Below are positions 8,027-15,800 of a DNA stretch of 42,104 bases, one piece after another. Source of the DNA: an uncultured Oscillospiraceae bacterium (GTDB lineage: Bacteria > Bacillota > Clostridia > Oscillospirales > Ruminococcaceae); the NCBI GenBank assembly GCA_902490585.1, contig CABUEI010000017.1, positions 1-42,104 on the forward strand, read 5' to 3'. The stretch's first letter is position 1, and every line of letters begins with the position of its first letter. The notes below the pieces were generated by a model. The model did no database searches, had not been told where the DNA came from, and saw nothing but the letters and a program-made list of their open reading frames with translations. The position numbers and the translations under genes are program-made.

Positions 8027-8365
8027 AGGACACTCTAATAGCTTTGCATCTGTGCAACCGTGGTCGTTTGTTGTCGGTGCGTCCTGCACCGACTTTGTTC
8101 GACCACTTGTAAGCATCCATGCTTAAAGCTTGGTGTGTCCTTATTTCGGCATCCTTGCCGAAAACCCCTTTCCCGTGAAAGGCTGTGTATGCTTGGTTGG
8201 CTTTGCGTCCTGCAAAGCCTTGTGGCATACACGCCCGGCATCCGTGCCGGGGCTATATTGCTGGGGCTACCGCCCCTAGTCCCTGTTGGGGGCTACGCCT
8301 AAAAGCAAGGATGCTTTTTTGCTTGCCATAAGTTTTGCACGATGCAAAACCATCAGAGCAAGCAA
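8027..8365. repeat. Array of consecutive hairpins and nested double hairpins, possible structured RNA
   Basis: Almost every base of this block is in a perfect or near-perfect stem. In order: an outer frame AGGACAC (8027-8033)/GTGTCCT (8135-8141) and AGCTTT/AAAGCT enclosing three hairpins; among these is a double hairpin, GTGGTCG (8060-8066)/CGACCAC (8100-8106) around GTCGGTGC/GCACCGAC with loop GTCCT and internal loops TTTGTT on both sides. Then come an 8-bp stem with loop TCCT (8144-8163), a 6-bp stem with loop CCGT (8167-8182), a second double hairpin (8185-8232; inner stem GGCTTTGC/GCAAAGCC, loop GTCCT), a 7-bp stem with loop TCCG (8234-8251), two GC-rich hairpins (8263-8295), a 7-bp stem with loop AGGA (8301-8318), and a third double hairpin (8319-8365; outer TTGCTTGC/GCAAGCAA, inner GTTTTGCA/TGCAAAAC). 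No convincing gene is present and the strand is unknown. I do not recognise it as a named RNA family. Confidence 0.8.
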
Positions 8366-8394
8366 TTTTCAACACCCCATTTTATAGTTGATCA

Positions 8395-8409
8395 TATCAA
8401 TTATTTGAT
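8395..8409. repeat. Right copy of the 15-nt direct repeat, overlapping the murD stop
   Basis: TATCAATTATTTGAT again, identical to 7946-7960. Here it encodes the last residues and the TGA stop of murD on the minus strand, so this is probably the original copy and the left one the duplicate. Confidence 0.85.
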
Positions 8410-9713
8410 GTCACAAGCTCCTTGAAGTGCTTTCCTCTCTCTTCAAAGTTCTTGTAAAAACCGTAGCTTGCGGCGGCAGGAGATAGTATACATCTCACCT
8501 TTGTCACCTGCTTTGCAGACTTAACAGCCTGTGCCATATCATCGGCGTAAATCAGCTTTACAAGCGGATTTGTAACCTTCTGCGCTACCCTCTTGCCGCT
8601 GTCGGGGAGTATTATCAGGTTTCTGACAGAAGTATCAGCGTTCAGCCAGTCGGATAACTCGTCATAAGGAATGCCCCTGTCCATTCCGCCGATTATCAGC
8701 GTATCGGTATCGGGATAAGCTTTCAGTGCGGCTATTGCCGTCTGCGGCGCTGTACTTATACTGTCGTTTATATACTCTGCACCGTTCAGTGTGCATACAT
8801 ATTCAAGACGATGTTCCAGACCGTTAAACTGCGGAAGTGCGTCAAGGCACTGCTTTACCGTACAGCCTGCCTTTGTTGCGGCACACACCGCAATTGCTAT
8901 ATTATAAAGATTGTGTTCGCCTTTGAGCTTGGTATCTATCATACCGGCAGGATAAAATTCATCGCCGATAAAGATACCGCCGTTTCTTGTTCCTATATCA
9001 CCGCATGAAAAACCGGCTGTTATTACCTTTGCCTTTGTATCGGCATACTGCTTTACCTCTTCACCGATTATCAGCGTATCGTTTTCATTCTGATAGCGGA
9101 AAATGTTCAGCTTTGCATTGCGGTAAGCCGCAAAGTCGGTATAGTGGTCAAGGTGTTCGGGGTAAATATTAAGAAGTACCGATACATTCGGTGACGCCTT
9201 GACGTATTCGAGCTGGTGGCAGGACATTTCGCATACTATAACGCAGTCTTCAGTGAACTCCTCACGTCTTTCAAGCGGCGGAACTCCGATATTGCCTATC
9301 AGCATCGTATCCTTGCCGCTTTTTTCGATAAAGAATTTTATCAGGCTTGACGTGGTCGATTTTCCCTTAGTTCCCGTGATTCCTATTATCATATTGTCAC
9401 AAAAACGCAGGAACAAATCTGTCTGAGAAGTTATCTTAGCCTTGATTTCATCGCTCACACTGTCTTTGAGAGCAACTCCCGGAGCTTTCATAATAATATC
9501 GCAGTCGTCAAGACATGAGAGATAATTTTCTCCGCAACAAAGCGTACAGCCCTCGGTTTCCGTTTCGGATACAGGATTCATATCAGCTACCGTAATGCTT
9601 TTGCAATTACAGTTTCTGAGCAGTTTCAACGTAGAACGTCCCTCTCTGCCAAAGCCTAAAATAACAACTTTCTTTCCCTCAAAAAACGCTTTCAGCTTTT
9701 CATCTATAGTCAT
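8397..9713 (-). CDS. murD: UDP-N-acetylmuramoyl-L-alanine glutamate ligase, probably MurD2-like (L-Glu)
   Basis: A Mur ligase of 438 residues that adds glutamate to UDP-MurNAc-L-Ala in the cytoplasm. Domains are the N-terminal UDP-binding Rossmann-like part (VVILGFGREGRS, residues 16-27), the ATPase with GITGTKGKST (111-120), HLDHY near 188, GEHNLYN (265-271), GLEHRLE (298-304), and the C-terminal glutamate-binding domain with SPAAASYGFYKNFEERG (411-427). Two signature spots differ from classical MurD: the N-D-S-K-A-T-N motif is NDSISTA (316-322) and SSFQ is SCHQ (164-167). With a murL homologue immediately upstream (14-base gap) this favours the enzyme that adds L-Glu rather than D-Glu, which is inference. 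It is the last gene of the long minus-strand run; its end overlaps the 15-nt repeat. Confidence 0.93.
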   Translation of the reverse strand: MTIDEKLKAFFEGKKVVILGFGREGRSTLKLLRNCNCKSITVADMNPVSETETEGCTLCCGENYLSCLDDCDIIMKAPGVALKDSVSDEIKAKITSQTDLFLRFCDNMIIGITGTKGKSTTSSLIKFFIEKSGKDTMLIGNIGVPPLERREEFTEDCVIVCEMSCHQLEYVKASPNVSVLLNIYPEHLDHYTDFAAYRNAKLNIFRYQNENDTLIIGEEVKQYADTKAKVITAGFSCGDIGTRNGGIFIGDEFYPAGMIDTKLKGEHNLYNIAIAVCAATKAGCTVKQCLDALPQFNGLEHRLEYVCTLNGAEYINDSISTAPQTAIAALKAYPDTDTLIIGGMDRGIPYDELSDWLNADTSVRNLIILPDSGKRVAQKVTNPLVKLIYADDMAQAVKSAKQVTKVRCILSPAAASYGFYKNFEERGKHFKELVTSNN

Positions 9714-9727
9714 ATATCGTCACTTTC

Positions 9728-11038
9728 TTACTTCAGCAATCCGATAAGGTGCTGAGGTACAAAATTATCATTGTCAAAATAGTTTTCCATACTCTGCGGT
9801 ACGGGCGGATCAGTCTTTGCATAACGGCTGAGCAGATAGGGTAAATTCTCACCTCTGCGCTTTATCGCCATATACAGCGACAGCCTTACCTCGCTCTTTG
9901 TACCGACGCACTCAAACGGTTTATCCTTGCCGTCAAGCACCAGCCCGTCAAACATATCTTCGTACTTTTCGCAGTCAAGCATATTCTTGCCGAAGATCTT
10001 CACGAGCGTTTCATCGTCAAGAAACGCTGACAGCAGTATATAGACATACAGGCACTTTGCACAGTCCGCACACCACACGTTCGTCTTTGAGCCAAGGTTA
10101 CAGCTTTGGAACACGGAAAAGTACTGCGGATAGGTAACAAATTTTCTTGCTATCTGCCACTCGCTCCATGGGCGTAAAAGGCTGAAATACTGTATGCTGT
10201 CGTCAAGATAATCGGAAACGTAATTCCTGAAATCACGTTCAAACTCGGTGCTCTTGCTGTACTGGTGATTTACCTGCTTGCCGCTGACGTAGGTTTCGTT
10301 CGCACTGCTTTCATTCGACAGCACGATATACTTCTTGCCGTGAAGATACGCAAACAGATAAGCCGAGAATGCAACCACCGCCGAGAACGGTGTATGACCG
10401 TTGAGATATCCGTCCGCATTGCGTTCAAGCAGTGCCTTGTCTATCGTTCTGCGAGGACCGACAATTCCGCTTTCGTCAAAGCCGGCAACCTTTGCACACT
10501 CGACCGTTGCACCACGGGGATTTATGATATAGCACAGCGTTTCATCGTGATATTTCCTGAGCAGTTCAAGCGATACCACACTGTCCTTGCCGCCGCCGAC
10601 TGCCACAAGATAACCGCCGACAGACTTTTCACAGCTGTATTCGTGCTTAGTGTTATCGGCTGGCACTATCTGCATGAAGCTGTCAAAATCAGCGTCTATA
10701 TTGTTTCTGTAGAAAAATTCTCCCAGTCCGTTGAAGTAGAGCTTTTTCCACCACAGGCACTGCTTTTCGTCAAGTGAGCCGCACTCTACCTTTACAACTG
10801 GCGGACAGGCACACTTCCAGTAGCTGACAAGCTCCGCCATTCCCAGATTGAATATTATGTAATCGAGAAACGGAGTTCTGTTTTTAAGAAGTCCGCTTTC
10901 TGTTTTCCATGAGGGGTAAAAATGAAAATCGTCTATCGAAAAGTGAAAAAATATACCGTCGTCGGCAATGTCATAGCCGTGATAGATAAATTCTCTGTGC
11001 TTTTCTCTGAGTGCTTTGTATTTCTCAGCGTTATCCAT
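9728..11038 (-). CDS. murL: UDP-MurNAc-L-Ala-L-Glu epimerase MurL
   Basis: MurL, first described in Xanthomonas, uses ATP to invert the glutamate already attached to UDP-MurNAc-L-Ala, replacing glutamate racemase in supplying D-Glu for peptidoglycan. The 436-residue protein has a PP-loop-like nucleotide site GGYLVAVGGGKDSVVSLELL with GGGKDS at 148-153, consistent with an adenylated intermediate. An N-terminal FNLGMAELVSYWKCACPP stretch (63-80) and a late WCADCAKCLYVYILLSAF Cys cluster also match my memory of this family. It lies between tmcAL and murD, 14 bases before murD, the same pairing as murD2-murL in Xanthomonas. The main uncertainty is that the assignment rests on remembered motifs and context rather than an alignment. 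Confidence 0.85.
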   Translation of the reverse strand: MDNAEKYKALREKHREFIYHGYDIADDGIFFHFSIDDFHFYPSWKTESGLLKNRTPFLDYIIFNLGMAELVSYWKCACPPVVKVECGSLDEKQCLWWKKLYFNGLGEFFYRNNIDADFDSFMQIVPADNTKHEYSCEKSVGGYLVAVGGGKDSVVSLELLRKYHDETLCYIINPRGATVECAKVAGFDESGIVGPRRTIDKALLERNADGYLNGHTPFSAVVAFSAYLFAYLHGKKYIVLSNESSANETYVSGKQVNHQYSKSTEFERDFRNYVSDYLDDSIQYFSLLRPWSEWQIARKFVTYPQYFSVFQSCNLGSKTNVWCADCAKCLYVYILLSAFLDDETLVKIFGKNMLDCEKYEDMFDGLVLDGKDKPFECVGTKSEVRLSLYMAIKRRGENLPYLLSRYAKTDPPVPQSMENYFDNDNFVPQHLIGLLK

Positions 11039-11047
11039 ATTTCCTCC

Positions 11048-12205
11048 TTATATTATAACAGGCTTTGAAGTGAACTCTGTGCCGCACGGCTGTTTTTTAT
11101 CAAGTGCCAGCGCATAAAGGTTTCCTGCCCTTTCTTCAAGTCTTGCAAAGTGCTCTGCCTCGGGACTTGTCTTTGCGAGTGCTGAAAGCGAGGTGTCAAC
11201 AGGCAGCTTATGTTCACCCGTTGCAAGAATTTCCTTGCCCCGCCCATTCATTCCGAGTATTCTTACATAAGCAGGCGGATTTTTTAAATCGTTTCCCGTT
11301 ATGCCGAGGAATGCACACAGCACAAGTCTGCGTATTCTTGCCATAGTAAAATTCTTTGATTTTATCATAAGCAGTAACTGCGGTAAAGATACCGCAGTGC
11401 GTACCGCCTTATATATCCTGCTGTCCATACCGCCCGTACCGTTGGGAAGGCGTTCAAACTCCGACCTTGACATAGTGCGGAGCTTTGCGAGGATTGCCGT
11501 TTCTATATTTTCTATATGTGCAAAGTTCCCATATTCCGTATAATCGGTATAGGCACTGACATCTTCGCCTGCACCGAGCATCTTTCTGAGCTTTGACGCA
11601 CTTATCACCGTGTCACTGCCCTCTTCGCTGTCGTGTGCCGCACCGCTCCTCATTACCGTAACCGGCTTTATCGTACCCCCGAGCTTATCAAGCGCACGGA
11701 TATATTCCACAGCAAGCGTGTTGTTCGGCTCTGTCAGCGTTGTCACGACATCCGGGGTATAGTTTAGCTCCACAACCTGTTTCAGTGCCGCAGGGTAAGA
11801 AACTCCCTTTCTCATAAGGCTGAAAAACTCATCGGTCTGCACGGCATATTCAACAGCACCTGCCGCTTCTTCAAGAACGGAAACATCACCGCATTCACTG
11901 CCGAAGCTCAGCATATCCACACAGCCGAGCGCATCGGCTATGTGGCACGCACCCATCGCAAAATGCTCTGCGCTGGAAAGCGCAAACGGCGTAGGCAGTT
12001 CAACCACCAGATCCGCCCCGCCCATAAGTGCGGCTCTTGCCCTCTCATATTTATCGGCAAGCGCAACATCGCCACGCTGAGTAAAATTACCGCTCATAAC
12101 GCACACAATATGCGTTGCACCGTGCTGTAACCGGGTCTGCTCTATATGATATTTATGCCCGTTGTGAAACGGATTGTATTCGCATATAATTGCCGCTGTT
12201 TTCAT
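11048..12205 (-). CDS. tmcAL: tRNA(Met) cytidine acetate ligase TmcAL
   Basis: TmcAL activates acetate with ATP and acetylates C34 of the elongator tRNA-Met anticodon (ac4C34). The 385-residue protein starts with a nucleotidyltransferase fold: AAIICEYNPFHNGHKYHI with the HxGH motif at 14-17, then CVMSGNFTQRGDVALADKYERARAAL and GADLVVELP. VISASKLRKML follows around residue 205 (the ISxxxxR-like nucleotide motif). This matches the family formerly called YlbM or DUF795. It sits between the ATC-hydrolase-like gene and murL, 28 and 9 bases away, probably in one transcript. Confidence 0.93.
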   Translation of the reverse strand: MKTAAIICEYNPFHNGHKYHIEQTRLQHGATHIVCVMSGNFTQRGDVALADKYERARAALMGGADLVVELPTPFALSSAEHFAMGACHIADALGCVDMLSFGSECGDVSVLEEAAGAVEYAVQTDEFFSLMRKGVSYPAALKQVVELNYTPDVVTTLTEPNNTLAVEYIRALDKLGGTIKPVTVMRSGAAHDSEEGSDTVISASKLRKMLGAGEDVSAYTDYTEYGNFAHIENIETAILAKLRTMSRSEFERLPNGTGGMDSRIYKAVRTAVSLPQLLLMIKSKNFTMARIRRLVLCAFLGITGNDLKNPPAYVRILGMNGRGKEILATGEHKLPVDTSLSALAKTSPEAEHFARLEERAGNLYALALDKKQPCGTEFTSKPVII

Positions 12206-12233
12206 AATATACCGTTACCTTTATAAGTATAAA

Positions 12234-12836
12234 TTACTTCCTGCTATATCTGAAGTCGCACATATCAGCGCCCTCAGCTATAGTTTTGGTTCTTGTAAGC
12301 TTCATATTCATTATATCCGCAAGAACATAGTCCATACGGCACATATACTGTGCGAGTTCGGGACAGCCCTCGTCCTTGCACAGCTTGCATATACCGCATT
12401 CATGATAATCGTAACCGAGATCGTATTCACTGTTTGCAGGCAGAATATCAACTACCCAGTCGTTCTCATATTTTCTCTTGTGGCTTTCTTCCGACCACGC
12501 AAGACGTCCGGGCATCTTCTTCTCGTCAAGGTAGCTGTCTACATTGCCTATCGCCTCGTGAAACAGATTTGACGCACACAAACCGTCCTTAAATATTTCG
12601 TAATTCTCCTCCGCCGTCTTTCCTGTACTGCGGTTCATTGCGATAAAATACGCACCCATCATGTAAGAACTCATCAGCTTCGACTTGCCGATGTCTTTTG
12701 CACGGGCAACTATCGCCTTATGCTCGGCAAAAATCTTCTTCGCCATATCTTTAGGAAAATTCCGTCTTTCAAGTTCAGCCTTTACTGCGCTGTGATAAAA
12801 ATGACTGAGAATTCTCACGTTGAACGAATAGTTCAT
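12234..12836 (-). CDS. L-2-amino-thiazoline-4-carboxylate hydrolase family protein (copy 1)
   Basis: This 200-residue protein resembles the ATC hydrolase family, whose founding member opens L-2-amino-thiazoline-4-carboxylate on the way to L-cysteine; most clostridial members have no tested substrate. The C-terminal half carries the recognisable core: CGICKLCKDEGCPELAQYMC, then D, DI, KL, and the terminal motif EGADMCDFRY. The same GCPEL...C...D...DI..KL...G-D-CDF pattern occurs in the gene at 32952-33560, so the window holds two diverged paralogues. The N-terminal half is helical and includes RLSHFYHS-like hydrophobic stretches but no membrane segment. It lies 52 bases downstream of polC and 28 upstream of tmcAL, in the housekeeping run. 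Confidence 0.7.
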   Translation of the reverse strand: MNYSFNVRILSHFYHSAVKAELERRNFPKDMAKKIFAEHKAIVARAKDIGKSKLMSSYMMGAYFIAMNRSTGKTAEENYEIFKDGLCASNLFHEAIGNVDSYLDEKKMPGRLAWSEESHKRKYENDWVVDILPANSEYDLGYDYHECGICKLCKDEGCPELAQYMCRMDYVLADIMNMKLTRTKTIAEGADMCDFRYSRK

Positions 12837-12888
12837 TTGGTTTTTACATTGCCTTTCTTAAAGTAACCTTTATTTTCATTTGTCATTA

Positions 12889-15800
12889 TCAAAAGAATGA
12901 GATTTGTGCGGATTGTGGCAGATCCCCGAACACATTCATATCATACAGCTTACCGAGTACGGTGCTGTTGATACCCGACTGTGCCTGTATATCCTCAAGA
13001 CAGATGAAATCACCCTTGTCGATAACTTCCTTGAGCTTGATTGCGGCGTTTTCACCACAGCCCTCTACTGCCAGGAAAGGCAGACGGAGGTTTCCGTCCT
13101 CAATTGCATAAGTAGTCGCTCTCGACTTCTTATAATCAACAGGCAGGAATGTGATACCTCTGAGCATCATCTCATATATCAGCAACAGTGCGTCAAGCAT
13201 ACCCTTGTCTTTTGCCGTTGCGTCGGGGTTTGACTGGATAAGCTGAATTTTGTTTCTGACACTTTCCTTACCGCCGAGAACCGTCTTTACATCAATATTT
13301 TCGGTGTGCTTTGTAAGTACCGCAGAATAGAATTCCGACGGATAGTAAACCTTGAACCAGCACAGCTTTACCGCACCCGTTACATAAGCGGCGGCGTGCG
13401 CCTTGGGGAACATGTACTTGATTTTCTTACAGCTTTCGATATACCACTGCGGTACGTTGTTTTCTTCAAAAGCCTTGTATATATTCTCATCGAACAGCTT
13501 CTTTGCGTTACCCTTACGGGTTATCTCCATTATCTTGAACGCAAGTTTTGGTTCAAGTCCCTTGTGCATAAGATATACCATGATATCGTCACGGCATCCG
13601 ATAACTTCTGAAATCGTACAGGTTCCGTTTGAAATAAGCTCCTGTGCGTTTCCGAGCCATACGTCAGTACCGTGTGACAGACCTGATATCTGCAACAGGT
13701 CGGAAAACTTCTTGGGCTGTGCGTCTTTTAACATCTGCAATGTGAACGGCGTACCGAATTCGGGGATACCGTATGTACCGCTTGATACACCGAGATCCTC
13801 TTCCTTTATGCCGAGCGGTTCTGTCGATGTGAACAGTTCCATGACCTTGGGGTCGCTTGTAGGAACGTCCGCTATCTTTATGCCCGTCATATCTTCAAGA
13901 TGCTTATACAGTGTCGGCACATCGTGTCCGAGCTCATCAAGTTTAAGGATAGTATCATGCAGAGCATGGAAGTCGAAGTGCGTGGTTATCATGTCGCTCT
14001 CCGTCTTGTCCGCAGGGTGCTGAACCGCTGTGAAGTCGTAAACTTCATATTCACTCGGTACAACGACCATTCCGCCCGGGTGCTGAGATGTAGTTCTCTT
14101 GACGCCCGTACAGCCTGCCGCAAGACGTGATATCTCGGCAGGGTTTGCCGTCATGCCCTTCTTTTCAAGCCACTTGCGTACAAAGCCCTCGGCTGTCTTT
14201 TCCTGAACGGCTGAGATAGTACCCGCCTTGAAAACGTGATCCTTACCGAACAGTTCTTCTGTGTATCTGTGTACCTTGCCCTGTACTTCACCCGAGAAGT
14301 TAAGGTCGATATCGGGCGACTTATCGCCGTCAAATCCGAGGAACGTTTCAAACGGTATATCGTGACCGTCACGGATCATGTCTATATCGCAGTTAGGGCA
14401 CTTTTTGGGCGGCAGGTCGAAACCTGAGCCGTATGAACCGTCAAGGATAAATTCATTGTGACGGCACTTGGGACATCTGTAGTGGGGAGGTAAGGGGTTA
14501 ACCTCGGATATACCTGCCATTATGGCAACTACCGATGAACCTACAGATCCTCGTGAACCTACAAGATATCCGTTCTTTTCAGAGAACGCAACAAGCTTCT
14601 GTGCAATCATATACAGTACGGCAAATCCGTGCTTTATGATAGAGTCAAGCTCTTTTTTAAGTCTCTTTTCAACAGTTTCGGGTAAATCGTCACCGTACCA
14701 TGCGTGCGCTCTGTCCCAGCAAAGCTGCTGTAACTCTTCGTCCGCACCGTCGATATGAGGAGGATATGTACCTGTCGGAATAGGACGTACAACTTCAACC
14801 ATATCGGCAATTTTGTTGGTATTTGTGATAACGACTTCCTTTGCCTTTTCTTCACCGAGATAAGCAAATTCTTCAAGCATTTCCTCGGTAGTCCTGAAAT
14901 AAAGCGGCGGCTGATTTGCAAAGTCCTCATAGCCCTGTCCTGCCTGCAATACCTCACGGAATACAGCGTCCTCCGGGTCTTTGAAATGCACGTCACAGGT
15001 AGCAACTACAGGTTTTCCCATTCTGTCGCCGAGTTCTACAATCGCACGGTTGAGATCTCTTAAATCCTCTTCACTGTTTACCTTGCCGTTTCTCAGCAGG
15101 AACATATTATTACCGATAGGCTGTATTTCAAGATAGTCATAGAATGATGCTATTTCTTCGATCTTCTCCTGCGACTCTTTTTCGAGTATCGCTCTGAAAA
15201 GTTCGCCTGCCTCACACGCACTTCCTATTATAAGCCCCTCTCTGTACTGCGAAAGGAGAGATTTCGGTATTCTGGGCTTTTTATAGAAATAATCAAGGTT
15301 TGATGCGGAAATAAGTCTGTACAGATTTTTAAGTCCGACCTTGTTCTTTACAAGAATTATCTGGTGATATGTAGGGAGCTTCTTTATATCAACACTTCCG
15401 AACGCCGTGTTGAAATCGCCTATATATTCAAGCTTTGCGGTCTTTCTTGTGTCGCTTACTATGTGCATATATATCATGCACAGCATTTCCGCATCGGCAA
15501 CCGCTCTGTGATGGTCAAAGTCGCCGAGCTTGAAATACTTTGCTATAGTGTCAAGCTTATAGTTCTTGATACCCTTTAGAGCCGCTTTTGCAATGCTCAG
15601 CGTATCTACAACAGGATTATCAAAGTTCTTATCCATTCTTGCGGCGGCACTTCTTATAAACGAAACATCAAACTTTGCGTTATGTGCGCATACGGGGGCA
15701 TTGCCGCAGAATGTCATAAAGTCGGTGACCGCAATATCTTCTGTCGGAGCGTCTGCTACCATATCATCGGTTATACCCGTAAGCTCGGTGATATTTGACG

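Noticed and set aside
8025..8241. Two overlapping open frames of 67-68 codons on the minus strand (and an 80-codon one on the plus strand) inside the hairpin array
   Set aside because: They are composed of the translated stems, lack ribosome sites, and show no domain or codon pattern. The hairpins explain the bases better.
8027..8365. CRISPR array or classical tandem repeat
   Set aside because: There is no constant repeat with spacers; each unit has a different stem sequence and only the loop motif and plan recur.
7900..8396. Insertion sequence or MITE
   Set aside because: The 15-nt direct repeats would fit a target duplication, but I found no convincing terminal inverted repeats and no transposase. 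Kept as a possibility in the findings, not annotated as a mobile element.
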